Origin: Acestrorhynchus altus
Taxonomy: Eukaryota > Chordata > Actinopteri > Characiformes > Acestrorhynchidae
Length of the DNA: 64,000 nt
Direction of reading: 5' to 3'
Assembly (NCBI GenBank): GCA_034509495.1
Contig: CM067510.1
Span: 27,875,186-27,939,185, forward strand
Below are positions 35,245 to 48,175 of the stretch, piece after piece (within the stretch, counting starts at the first letter, position 1; every line of letters begins with the position of its first letter). A program made the position numbers and the translations under genes. Below the pieces are notes generated by a model, which ran no database searches, was not told where the DNA came from, and worked only from the letters and a program-made list of their open reading frames with translations.

Positions 35245-36072
35245 CAGAGGTTCTCAAACGTTCCCACCTCATAGCCAACCTGTTTATAACTATATGGGAT
35301 AATAAGGCCACCAGAAAACAAAACTGGTTTTAATAACACTGAAATCCTGAGAATTGGGGCTTGAACAGGAGCTTTGTGATACCATGTCTTCATGAAAACT
35401 TGTGTACCAAATGTCCCTCACAAACACAAGCAGGAAAGATGCATTACCAACATCAGAAAACACGTCACGTTACAGAATGTGGACTTTTTTAATTCTGTCT
35501 GAAAGCTGTCTATGCATGTCAAAGCCCATGTTGACAACCCATCTATTTATGCCATCACATATCTGATGTAGACTGGGTCATAGGTGCTGGCAGGAATTAA
35601 TTTCAACATTGGCCCCTGACATGGGCAACTTTTACCTGGTAGTTAGGTAACCAGCCTTGTGACTCAAAGGTTGCTGGTTTGATTCCCTGAAGTGCAACAT
35701 GTGCTCCTATTGTGTGAATTCACTAGTGTGTATGTATCACTGTGTGGATGGGTTGAACACAGAGGACAAAATCCCCTGTGTGTGTCAAATTAACCATATT
35801 TTGTGCACCATAACATTCTGTAACTTTATGTGATGTCTGATGTTAATAACATATTTCCTGCTCGTTTGTGGCTGACATTTGGGACGGAGTTTCTCATGAA
35901 GACATACTCATTTTAAGCTCCTGTTCAGACCCTAATTCTCATGATTTCAGTGTCAGTACTTGAGAAATAAAAGTAAGAACAGTTTTAAATTAAAGGTAAG
36001 GTTTTTTCAGGTGTAGGCCATTATGCCTTCTACAAACAGGTGCCATGAGGTGGGAAAGGCTGAAGATCCCTG
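35245..36072. mobile_element. hAT-like non-autonomous element carrying a SINE
   Basis: Left end cagaggttctcaaacgttcc then cacctcat; right end inverted cagggatcttcagcctttcc then cacctcat: about 28 bp imperfect inverted repeats. No target duplication is preserved. A SINE lies within. Confidence 0.5.
35636..35795 (+). mobile_element. tRNA-derived SINE copy 4
   Basis: Plus orientation: A-box-like tagttaggtaaccagc, B box ggtttgattccc, body gaattcactagtgtgtatgt and atcactgtgtggatgggttg. Confidence 0.75.
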
Positions 36073-36404
36073 GCATATGTCTGTCAGCGCCACTAGCCTG
36101 GATTGTACTTGCCAACGATGTTTTGCTTTTTCTGATTAACAGTGTCTCCATAATTCCTTTGTTTAAGAAACATCTATATTATTGGTTTACTAATTGTCTG
36201 CATTAGGCACCTGTGGCTGCATTGTCTTAAGTTACAATTAATGGTTATACAATGTTTATAGTTTAAACATGATTGATCTCTTGATTTTTTGCTTATATTA
36301 AACTGATTTTTTTTCATGCAGACCTTCATGAAATGAAATGCTATTACTGGCCCACTGGACTACTCCCTCACTCACACACACACATATATATATATATATT
36401 ATTA

Positions 36405-36720
36405 TAGTTTGATAATTACACACTGTAGTCCATCTGTTTCTCTGCATACTTTATCCTCCTTTCACTCTAATCTTCAATGATCAGGACTTCACAGGACCAC
36501 CACGGAGCATTATGTGGGTGTCTGCGGTGACACTGACATGGTAGTGGCATGTTAGTGCGTGTTACACTACTATGAGTGGATCAGACACAGCAGTACTGCT
36601 GGAGTGTTTAAACACTGTGTCCACTCATTGTCCACTCAATTAGACACTCCTACCTAGTTGCTCCACCTTACACAAAGACAGAGACAGAAGCTCATCTGTT
36701 TATGCACTGGAAGCAATAAT
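36405..36720. mobile_element. Dispersed palindromic repeat, copy E (partial)
   Basis: Contains cagtccatctgtttctctgc-like left end, ctatgagtggatcagacaca and tagacactcctacctagttg. Confidence 0.7.
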
Positions 36721-36830
36721 TTATATGTTAGTTAATCAATCTTCTCCACTACTTGGAAAGGTCCTACAAAGCGAGGGTTCAGATTACGCCAGCCATGTTG
36801 CAAACTGAATGTGGGTGTGTGTGTGAGTGA

Positions 36831-36862
<32 letters not shown>

Positions 36863-37139
36863 GCTTTTACTGAATACAGGTGCTCACTGCTATTCTATAA
36901 GGGCTTCAACACAAGTAGTGTCCACTAATTAACAATAATTTGCAAATTAAACCCTGAAAACTGAGTGTTGTGTTTGAATGCTTTTAAGTTCGGAATGAGA
37001 TGCACTGTCTTATGCAAAAGTTTGGGCACCTGTGACATATTTAGCCTTTTAAAACTAGGCAGTACTGAATGCAGCCTCTGTATACATGATCAAACAAACA
37101 CATTTTCATCATAATGCACAGTAACTGTCTTTAAATGAT

Positions 37140-37530
37140 AAAGAGTTTCTCAACCATTTCCACAGCTGCCCTGTGAAAGAAAGCATAACAGCCAACCAGA
37201 AAACACAACTCTTTGTGTGAAAGATTTTTTGTCAATTTTTCCTGTGTTGGCGCTGAAAACATGAGAATGATGGCCTGAACAGGAGCATAAAAACAGCAGA
37301 GTGAATGAAGCACATTCATAGTGAAAAAACTGACCAAAACTCTCTCGGCTACTACATTTCAAGAGGGCACTGCTTCACTAACTTGCCTTATCAAACTAAA
37401 TTTACTATTAGAAAGATATGTTTATGATGTAACTTGCCATTACAGGCCCCCTATGACCTGGGCCTGCAGATTGCTAGAGAGTGGTTTATGTTCACTGGCA
37501 GTAACCAGCTCACATGTTGAGAAACACCCA
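37140..37530. mobile_element. Possible hAT-like MITE
   Basis: Left agagtttctcaaccatttcc and right (inverted) gggtgtttctcaacatg form short inverted ends. No coding content; low confidence. Confidence 0.35.
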
Positions 37531-37839
37531 CTGAGTTTTGCAAAAAAGATTTTTAAAACAGGGTTTTTGGTCTTTATCAGATTGGAGGCAGGTCACCAAC
37601 TGTAACTGAGTTGTGAGCTGACTTAAATTTCCACATTTTCCTGCACTTGCAACCTTAAACTTGGGATGTATTATCTCAATTTTTTAAAAACAAAAATGCC
37701 ATAAATATAAATGTAAATGATTTTCCTCCCTTTTTGACAGTAATATCTGACTGGAAAGCCACAGAGCAGCAGTTCCAGGCCAGCATATCAGTACATATGC
37801 TGACCCTTGTTTTGGTTTATCTCAGGGATGGTTTTAGGT

Positions 37840-39125
37840 TACAGCCTTATTCCAAAATGGATTCAATTTAAAAAAAAAATTAATCCATTTTGGAATAAGG
37901 CTGTAACCTTGATTCTTCCATCAGGACTCTTCATAGAGCTGGCCACTCAGCCAAACTGAGTGATCATGGTAAGAGAGCCTTAGTAAAGGAGGTGACCAAG
38001 AACCTAATGGTCACTCTGACAGAGCTCCAACATTGGTCTGAGGAGAGAACATTACAGGTGTGTTAAGCTTGTAGCATCATACTGAAAAAGACTTGAAGCT
38101 ATAATCAACCAATCAATCAAAGTTTAATTTTATAGTGCTTTTTATAACAAAGGAGTTGTCACAAAGCAGCTTTACAGAAATCTAGGTCAAAGCCTCAAAT
38201 GAGCAAATCAGCAGGCAACAGTGGCAAGGAAAATCTCCCTTCAGGCAAGGAGGAAGAAACCTTGAGAGGAACCAAGGCTCAAGGGAGGAACCTATCCTCC
38301 TCTGGTCGACACCGGAGAGCACAATACAAAGGCACATACATGCGCATAAAAGATGTAGAATACAAAAGGAAAGTTGCTTGCACTAGATGTGATACAAATA
38401 TAAAGAGGTAATGAGTTTTATGGGAGTGCAGATGTGAGTTGGTTGCAGGCTGGTGTTAGTATTAAAATCTATGTAGGATTAAGTATACTAATCTAGCATT
38501 ATGATCTCAGATGTGGATGAGTAGACATCTGGGTAGAAGCATTTGGATAAATCTTCACGGGAGGGCGTGGACCAATATCAGCCAGGCAGCAGGGGCAGCT
38601 CAGGACATGGGGGGAGAGAGGGGGGAAAATTAGTGACCCTTAGAGGTGTTTATAAAAAGCCTTCGGGAAGACAAAGGTTATTAATCATGATTTGAAGATA
38701 GAGAGTGTGTCTGAGGAATAGCAGGAAGTTATTCCAGAGTTGGGGGCCTTTATAAGAGAACACTCGTCTCCCTACAATGCTCTTTTTAATTCTATAATTG
38801 CTTCCAAAGGTACTTCAATTGAGCAAAGGCTGTGATTACTTATGTACATGTTATATTTTTGTTTCATTTCTTTAAGAATTTGCAAAGATTTAAAAATATT
38901 CACACTTTGTCATTGAGGGATATTGTATGTAGAATTGTTAAATGATTGTTAAATGTTAAATGAATTTTGTTACAGGCATACATTTCAAAATGGATTCAAT
39001 TCATTTTTTCCCCTCAAAATTCTACACACAATATTCCACAATGACAGAGTGAGGAAATTTTTAAACATAATTTGCACAATGTGCAAAAAAGTGAAGCGCT
39101 GTGAATACTTTCTGAATGCACTGTA
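37840..39125 (+). pseudogene. Tc1-type element split by a LINE-tail insertion
   Basis: Left part (37920-38090) has agctggccactcagccaaac and gaggtgaccaagaacctaat of the same family as 16310-17350. After the insertion (38098-38800) the right end resumes (gcaaaggctgtgattactta ... actttctgaatgcactgta). A short palindrome built of the ccttattccaaaatgg end sits at 37845-37910. Confidence 0.65.
38098..38800 (-). mobile_element. LINE 3' end inserted in a Tc1 element
   Basis: On minus this shows gaggttcctcccttgagcct, ggtttcttcctccttgcctg and cactgttgcctgctgattt, the same 3' UTR as 4020-4260, followed by the tail ...aaaaagcactataaaat. No coding left. Confidence 0.65.
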
Positions 39126-39389
39126 AATATAGTGTTAGATTTTTTTTCTGCATTAATCAGCGCTAATGATTAATAAGATAATCAATGTTATATATTATAA
39201 AACCATCTCTAAAGAGTTTTGACACCAATCCAGTCACATTTATACAAAAATCAAACATTAATGTACATTTACATAAATATATTTATTTTTGCTTCAAACA
39301 CCACCTTGCAGGAATGTTCTAGTAGTTTGAAATCATTCAGAGTTACGTTACTTAGTCACCTGTGTAAATATGCTAATGAGTCACATGTT

Positions 39390-41354
39390 AAGTACGTTTA
39401 CATTTACGGCATTTAGCAGACGATCTAATCCAGAGTGACTTACAAAAGTGCTTTGCTGTTCACTCAGAATATCCTTAGCTAGTAGATAAGGCTAGAATCA
39501 AGAGATTCCTCACACTTAGATCCTGTTGAAAACATGTCTTTATGGAGTTAAAAACAGATGAGTCTTCAGTCTGTGTGAAGACAGTGAGGGACTGAGCTGT
39601 TTGGACTCCCAGGGGAAGTTTGTTCCATTATTTTGGTGCCAGAATAGAAAAGAGTCTGGATGCATGTTTTCCAGACGTTTTGAGGGATGGTGGGTCAAGC
39701 CGAGCTGTACTTGAACCTCGAAGGGCTCTTGGTGCAGCTGGAGTTTTGATCATTGCCATCATGTATGGGGGCTGGTCCATTTTTGGCTTTGTAGGTGAGC
39801 ATCAAGGTTTTGAATTTGATGTTCAGCTACAGGGAGCCAATGAAGGGAACGCAGACGAGTTACGTGACTGAATTTAGGAACATTGAAGACGAGATGATGT
39901 CTGATGGTCTGCATAGGAAGGCCAGCCATTAGGGAGTTGCAGTAGTCTAGTCTTGAAATGACAAGAGACTGAACAAGCACCGGAGTGGCCTCTCTAGACA
40001 GAAATGGTCAAATTCTCCTGATGGTCATCCACTACTACATCAAGACTCTGTGCTTCAGCAGATGGAGTGACCAGTAAGTCCTCAAGGGAAATGGTAAGAT
40101 CAGGGTGAGGACCAGTGGTTCCAGGAATGAATAGTAGCTCGGTCTTGCTGGGGTTGAGTTTGAGGTGATGGGCTGCCATCCATGATGAAACAGAGAGGCC
40201 AGCTGAGATCCAGGATGAGACCTGAGTGTTGGAGGGTGGGAAAGCGAGGATGAGTTGAGTGTCATCGGCATAACAGTGGTAAGTAAAACCATGAGAAGAT
40301 ATTACTTTACCAAGAGGAGTAGTGTAGAGGGAAAAGAGAAGAGGACCAAGGACTGAGCCTTGTGGAACACCGGTGGGGAGTCTGCGTGGAGCTGATGTGG
40401 CTCCCTGCCATGTTACCTGGTAGGAACGCTCTTCCAGGTATGATGCAAACCATTGCAATGCAGAACCGGTGATTCCAAGGCTACCAAGGAGGATCTTGAC
40501 AGGAGGATCTTATGGTCTACTGTGTCAAAGGCTGCAGAGAGGTCTAGGAGAATTACAACATCTGAGCGTTTGGTTGATCTTGCAGCATGGAGTTTCTCAG
40601 TGACAGCAATGAGAGCAGTCTCTGTTGAGTGTGCCGGTTTGAAGCCGGATTGGTTTGGGTCCTGTAAATTGTTCTGGTTGACAAAGAGAGATAGCTGATT
40701 GTAGACAGAACATTCAAGGATTTTTGAGAGGAAGGAGAGAAGTGATACTGGTCTATAATTGCTAATGTTTGTACTATGAAGAGTTGGCTTTTTCAAGATT
40801 GGGACCACTCTGGCAGATTTGAAAGTAGATGGAACATGACCTGATGACAATGAGCTGTTTATGATAATGAAAGGAAGAAGGTCAGGAGGAATTGTTTGTG
40901 CGTTGGACCAGACTGGATAAAGGTGAGGCCAAAAGAAGATAGTGGAGGAGACATGATGACTGCAGTTTCTCTGATGGAAGGTTGAAATCACCAATGAGAA
41001 TGAGTGAAGTCTCAACAGAGAGATTCATCAATGAAATTGCCCAATAGACTAGGAGGTCAATAGAGAACAATGATGTGGAATTTAGAGGGAAAAGATACTG
41101 CAACAACATGGAATTCAAAGGATGTGAGAGTGTGAGGGGAGTCGATCGCCACCCCTGAGAGACAAGCAAGCCTGTGCCTCCACCTCTACCGACCCTTCTT
41201 GGGATGCCAGAGCTGAGGTGAAGTCAGCTTTCTGTACTGCTGACTGGCAATTCCAGAGCCCACCAGTTACCGTCACCTGAGAATCTGATGAAGCAGGCGG
41301 GTAAATGAGGTTACTTCTGATGTTGCAGGATGTAACTGGGATGGGAAAACACAT
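39390..41354 (-). mobile_element. L2-type LINE (endonuclease and reverse transcriptase), internally deleted
   Basis: Minus-strand pieces in order: GLWNCQSAVQKADFTSALAS (near 41280), LILIGDFNLPSEKLQS (endonuclease, near 41000), VVPILKKPTLHSTNISNYRPVS then LLDLSAAFDTVDHKILL (40550-40820), GVPQGSVLGPLLFSLYT and CYADDTQLILAFPP (RT active-site YADD, 40250-40370), KTELLFIPG, and SRLDYCNSLMAGLP (39940). It ends in the L2 tail (cactctggattagatcgtct, 39400-39445). Frameshifts between pieces; not functional. Confidence 0.9.
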
Positions 41355-43860
41355 GTTTCTGATAACAATTTTAAAACTTTCAACTCAAAAGCTCTACCTA
41401 CAAACTGCTACAGACTTGAGGTCTGTAGCGGATATCCCTTCAATTTATCGGACTCCACCCCTGCAATTCACACCCTTAACTTACCCGAAACCACAGCTGA
41501 TTTCAACTAACAGGATAGGTACAGGTTAGATAAGACAGATAAAATTCCTACAGAGTCTAACTAAGTAAAGCAAAGAAACAGCCTGACCTTACAAGCAGAG
41601 AAAGTTTCCAAGTACAAATCTGCAAGCACACTGCAAGTATATGAGCTAGAGTGAAAATGGTGTGTTTTCAAGTGTTGCTGTTTGATGCAACGATGTGGAG
41701 ATTCCTCTTCAGCCTCTGATGGACTATATTACCATGTTTATACTGTATGTAACAGACAGGATTTATGGTTACAGAGTGCAACAGGTCAGATAATCCATCC
41801 AATAACCATCAGCACCTACAAAGACTTCTTAAAAACATCACAGTTTAGGATGTAGACCAGCAGAGAGCAAGCCCGTTGTCTTACTGAGCCTGATTACAGT
41901 CAAACTGAAGACAAAAAATAGAATCTTGCAGTTACTCTAAAACCTTGTATCTCTAAAACAGCAACTTTACAGGAGAGGAAAAAATCTTAACTTAATCTTA
42001 ACTTTAACTCCTAAATTTAAATGGACGTTTCGAAACAACGGTAAAAAAAATCAGATGTTAATAATTGGCTACAAGGAGTGATTGTATTTTGGTGCCCAGA
42101 AGTCATAGTGTGAAGGAAGGAGCTGAATGGAAATGTACATTCAGCAGTGGCAGAAAATCCAGTCTACAGGAAATTCTCATGAGAACTGTAGCTGAGAGAC
42201 AAAACAGGCAAACAGACAAGAAACATTTCTAGAGGTCAATGCATGTACTTCGCAACCAGATTCTGAAAGAACACTCCACAGGGAACTCTAGATCATAAAC
42301 ATATGGAGCAGAGTTGCATGGAAGAGGCCGCCACTCTGTTTTGCCGCCTGGTTGTGCTGCATCTTTGTGGTGATGGTGCCCTGATTCCAAGTCTGGATAA
42401 GTCTGTGCTGGTTGGTTCTAGTCTGCAGATTTTTTTGACAGTTGGAAAGAGAGTCAAGAGACCTCTGATACTGCAGCACCATTTACCATTTAAGGTGGAA
42501 CAGAAATTCGTACAACACTTGATTTGTACGGTAGCCTCTAGTGTGTTCTTGCCACCCACAATTTGTTTTTCACCAGAAGAAGCAATGATGTCTTCTATGT
42601 CATTTGAGGTTCAGCAGCAGGTTGAAGTCATGTAGTGCTGTGTTTTTCAAACCCATGATCATACTAAACAATTATTCAAACTCCCACCTACAAGTCATTT
42701 CACAGGACCACGTGAGCTTTACACACACTTATACAGAATAGGCCAGATGTGGCCTCCACGCAATGTAAGATAGCATAGATGTTTAATTATTGTTTCTGAT
42801 CAGTAGGCCGATCTCAGAAAGCTTTATTCAGCTATTAATCCTAATGCAGAAACAATTGTTTGTTACTATGGAACCAGTCGGTTTAGCGCATGTTGTGGAT
42901 TTCCACAGGACTCTATGGTAGGGCCTCTGAAACTGATGTTAATAACTATGATACTGTAGTTCTGAGAGTGAAGAGGTGTGGTCTTGCCTACAGGCTCTAA
43001 CAGGTTAAGCACTAAATCCAAATAAATGTAATGTTATGGAAATTACAGATAGATTTCATTACTTTATAGATTTCAAGCTTTAATATTTAGAGTCATATAT
43101 TTGGAGGTCATCTGGTGTACCACCAGTGGTACACATACCGCAGTTTGAGAACCACATGAGTAGTGTATTCATAGTTGTTCAGTGAGCAATAAACATTCAT
43201 TTTATTGACATTAAAATTGGCAAAATTGAGCAGTGAAGTGTGAGATACCCAGTATAAACTAAATTTGTTTTCTAGGCTGCATATATCAGAAAATGAGTAA
43301 CTTACAGACATGATACACATTCATATAAAAAACTATAATATCCTGTTTAATAATCTTGTGATTGTGTGATGAATTATCAGTGAGTAATTCAGCTCAGAAA
43401 ACAGCAAAAATTGACTAACGTCCAACTGAATTAAAGCCCAGTTTAACTGCCAAAGGAGCTTCCAGTGCATGTTCCCTTTCCACATGCTCAACCTGCTTGC
43501 AGACTCTGATTGATCAGTGAGAGGGGGCAGGACTAATGACATCCATTTTTTTAATTAAATATATTGATCTGTTCTTTTTTACATCACAAATGAAGACAAA
43601 TTTAAGTATTTAAGTAGGCTAGGATCTCCTGAAAATAGCAAAATCTGGCATCTATTTATATGTATCCTTTAAAAAAAATTGACATATAAATGTACATCAA
43701 ACTACAAAACTATCCAACAAAAATGTCCTAGGCTTCTAAAACATATCTTTGTCAGAGCTGTGTAAGCGTAATGGGACAAAAAAAAAATTTGCTTGTATTT
43801 GCATTATCATATATCCCAGTTTCTGTGCTCTCTTTGTTAATTTGACACGCAACTTCCTCA
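41355..43860. other. Intergenic DNA between LINE and trim16
   Basis: No exon recognised. Frames at 42293-42635 are open on both strands with no familiar motif and are probably chance. Confidence 0.45.
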
Positions 43861-44087
43861 CTGATTCAGTCCTGCCACCTGTCAGCCCAGCCAAACCCAT
43901 CTGGTGGGGTGTGTTTACAGGTGAGGGAGTGGTTTATCTCTAGGCATGTCCACACACACATTAAAACACACATTTTAGGGTTTAGATCCCACACTCCCAC
44001 ACATAAACGCTCAACAACACAGATCAGGAAGATCAGAAGCAGAACCAAAGTCTTGTTTGTTGGAGCTCCGTGAACAGTAAAGCCACC

Positions 44088-44217
44088 ATGAGGTCTCAGG
44101 TGAATGAATCACGAGAACCACTACTTGCAGAGATGAACAGTGGGAAAGAGGAGAATGAAAACCAGAAATATATACACGAGGAGCCACAGAAGACTGGGGA
44201 GGAAGAAGAACTTCCAG
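44088..44217 (+). CDS. trim16: trim16 exon 1
   Basis: Encodes MRSQVNESREPLLAEMN to EEEELP, an acidic N-terminal tail without a RING. Donor GTAGGC. Confidence 0.85.
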
Positions 44218-47200
44218 GTAGGCTCGGGAATTTAATGAAGATTCAATAATCATGTTCCGAGAATTTATTTACAGTTACATAAATACTTTTACATGTTTTA
44301 GTACTTCAGGACAACATAGTATATATATATTATAATATACATATATATTATAATATAATATATATATATATATATATTCAACCTGGATTCAACCAGTATA
44401 GAAGTTACATCCATATAATGCATTATATAATCAGGGGTGCACATATGTGCTGCGCCAGTGCGCATGCGTGGTAAAAAAATAATGTTGCGTAAAATGAGAA
44501 GCGCGTTTGTGTACCAAGTTTGTTTAACTCCAGGGAGCAGTTATCGTAAACTATAACCAGCTTGTTTTTTCACCGGCTTTTATATATCCATCGATTCCTC
44601 AAAATGTCCAAGAAACAAGCAACTTTAAGTAACTACTTTGGAGTTCCGCCACCTTCGAAGGAACACCAGACTGAACCTAAAGGTAAAAAACGAGCATTTT
44701 CGGGAAAATGACTCCAGGAGGTATCATGGCTCCAGGCAGATGATAACCACACCGAAATGTGGTGCAAAATATGCCGTGAAAATCCAGTCCTCGTACAAAA
44801 AATTCAGTCACTCAGCCTTTGAAAAGCACGAGAAAAGCAAAGAGCACAGAACATAGTGGACAAACTGAACGAGAAACGGCGGCGATCACTGTGTAATATT
44901 GTTCTGTTGCACGTCCCATGCGTTCATATGAGGAGCACATTCCTCTTTTCTAAAGGCTTGGAGTAAATGTCGGCAATGCATATCATTCACGAGAAGGAGG
45001 GACCCGCATCACTGAGATCATTGCACAATCAGGTCAGAACTGAGTGAAAAACTAAAGGCAGTCGAATTCTGGGGAGTGCTCTTGGATGGTTCAGAAGACA
45101 ACAAAAGCTGAGCAGGAAATTGTGTACATTGTGTCTGTGTCTAACAATGGAGAGTTTTCCTCATATTTCCTTGGAATAATTAATCTGGGTGTGAAACGAG
45201 CAGCACAGGACATAATGGACGGGCTTCTGCAAGTCTTCCAGGCTTGTGGTTTTGGGGATGAATGAAAGACGAAGTTGATTTCAGTTTGCACTGACGGAGC
45301 TGCGGTCAACGTTGGCGTTTACAACGGGGTTGTCCCCAAATTGCGTCAGATGGTTGCGATTGGGGATTCCCTTGTGCATATTCTGTGTACTGAGAGCAGA
45401 TATGAATCCCTCAAGTCATGTGATCAAGTTTTAATTTTTGATCCTTCAACTTGGCCCCAAGAAGTGCAGCAGCTCCACAGTTTTGGCAACCCAGCTCCGA
45501 GTAACATGCTTCTGAATACGACGCCAGCCTATTGAAAGAGATGCGTTTGGCAGCCTCTTCTGTGTATGACTTGGTCAACATAGTAAAGACAAGCAGTTCA
45601 GAAAGTTACTCCAACATTCACAAAGTCATTCTATTGTCCATTACACTGGCCTTGAGCAGTGGAGGGTGAGAGGGGTTTTTCACATCTCGATATGAGATGT
45701 GAAAAAAAAAACAGATCTCTCCTGTCAGACTTTCGCTTCTCATGCCTGATGCACATTCACCTGTCTAAGATGACAACAGAGACTTTTGACCCAAAGCCAG
45801 CTGTTGATCTGTGGATGCAAACAGCTAATCGTAGGCTCAACCAGGGAGAAAGAAATCATCATCATCATTCATATTTTAAAAAGAAAAAAGTGATGAGAGC
45901 AGCCAGGAGGGTAGTGAAGATGAGCACTTGTAGGATATTTGTATATTGTAAAAGGTGAGTACTGACCAATGTCTTCAGGTGCTCCTTTGAGAACTAGACT
46001 GAAAATGTTATGTGCATCCCTATATAATACATAAATTATTCCGAACCTGTATTATAATGCATTACAACATCGGTATGTATGTCTTATTAACATACAGTAT
46101 ATTATAATGCATCATGAAACCCGTCTTTGTGTAACAAACACTCGTACTCCATAAAGAGTTATATATTCAAGTACTTATGAGTGATTATACAGACTTTTGC
46201 CAGTCATTATAAGGTATCATAAATGCCATATAATGCATTATGAATAGAGGCTTCATAGGAAGTGTTACTGACATTTAATTCAGATGTTCCTGGTACTTAC
46301 CATCATGTTTACATTTATACTTTGGTGTTCGTACCTCACATGTACCCAGTTAATACCAAGAACTTTCAATTGTCTTGGTATTTACCATCTTGCTATACAA
46401 AACAATGACCAAATACTTTAAAGTTTGTACCTCACACTTACCTGGAAAATACGTAGAACTTAGGGGACTGTAAAAGAAAGGGTTACCCATAATATCTGCT
46501 CTGTGGTGGTCCTGACCATTGACAATCATGATGGAAGGTGGCTAATAAAGTAAGCAGAGAAAGAGATGGGCTACAGTCTGTAATTATAGAACTGCAACAT
46601 GCTCCTGTATGCTAAGAGGAGTTTACTAAAATGTGTAGAAAGTAGGAGGTGGTCATATTGATATGGTTGATTGTATATGCTATATTTTGCAGTAAAATCT
46701 TAATATCTCAGTTTTTACCATGTTTTACCCCCCCAGACTTGCCTCCAGGAGAGGATGACGTGGTGTGTGACTCGTGCATTGACCGCCCACAGCAAGCCAT
46801 GAAGTCATGTCTGACCTGTCTAGTGTCGTACTGTGAGGCTCACTTGAGGCCCCACCTGGAGAACCCAAAATTCCAAACCCACCGACTGGTGGAGCCCCTG
46901 AAGGATGTAGAGACACGCATGTGTGTAACCCACGACTCCCCACTCGAGCTGTACTGCTGTGTGGACACCTGCTGTGTGTGCCAGGAGTGTGCATCAGTGG
47001 GACACAAAGGACATGACATGCTGCCCATCATACAGGCCAGGCAGAACTTTGAGGTATGGGATAATACCTAGTCTACTTCTCTTTCTCCTCATTGTATTCA
47101 CTTTAAGATAAACCAGTGATAAACCAGTACACTGGAACCATGGTTGTTCAGATCCTCAAATCCCCTTTCTCTGCAGGAACACACAGGAACAGTATGATTG

Positions 47201-48136
47201 GCCATTATCAAATCTACTACATCTTCACACTCATGAAGGGAGTCAGAATGAGTTGAGTTCTGATCACTGACAGCATTATTGCTATTGCTCCTGATGTAGC
47301 CCAATTAATAAGCCAGTCTTAGCCTTTCCTCTAATCACATGAATCACATGAATAGAACAGCATGCACTGAGGTCATGGGACAATGAAGCATTCTTACTTG
47401 ATGAAGTGCCACGGTTATCTGTTGAATACAAAAGACAAGATTAGGATTGGACAAACGGTTCTGTATGTATGGATGTAAGTTTAAGGGTTGTGTTTGTTGA
47501 GTTGTGTTTTTTGAGATCGGTGTGAGTACATGTTGGGGTTTGAGGTGGAATGAAAGCAATGATGAGGACTAAGGAATTTTTTAGGGTGGATTTGTGTTGG
47601 GATTTAGGGTAGAGGTCAGGTTGATATGTTAGAATATGTGGTAGAGATGTTTAATAAAATGTTTAGGTTTGGTGTGGATTACAGGGTGAAGATGTGTTGG
47701 GATTTGGAGCAGGGTAATGACGTGAGGGGCTTTATCTGCTGGGTGTCAATGTTTTTGGGTGTTGGAGTAATGCTGTGCTGTAGTGTTGCATTGAATACAC
47801 TGTTGTACTGTTGTACAAATCTGATCTGCAGATACAGCTGTAGAATGGATCCATCCCACATGGTCATGTTGTCTGGAGATGTTATCTCCTTCTGAGTTCT
47901 GTGTGGACCTGTCAGAGGAATGCAGACCCTCCCACACAGCATTAGTACATTCCACAGAGATTACGAATTACAGTCATTGAAGAGTATCACCTTTGATGCT
48001 ATGCAGAGAACGTTGCATTGCAGGACAATGGGAAACATAACATGTGGACAGTAAATACCACTAGAGACTGAACTGTGTTAGTTTCTATTTTCTAGAAAAC
48101 CACCTATATTAGATCTTTCCTTCCATCAACTGAACC

Positions 48137-48175
<39 letters not shown>

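Noticed and set aside
40413..41015. 200-codon minus frame as a host gene
   Set aside because: It contains the NYRPVSLLSFLSKILE and AAFDTVDHKILL motifs of LINE reverse transcriptase.
42293..42635. 110-codon frame on plus and 88-codon frame on minus
   Set aside because: Overlapping frames on both strands, no recognised motif, no splice or promoter context; most likely chance.
46725..46994. Minus-strand 89-codon frame opposite trim16 exon 2
   Set aside because: Shadow of the GC-rich B-box coding exon on the other strand.
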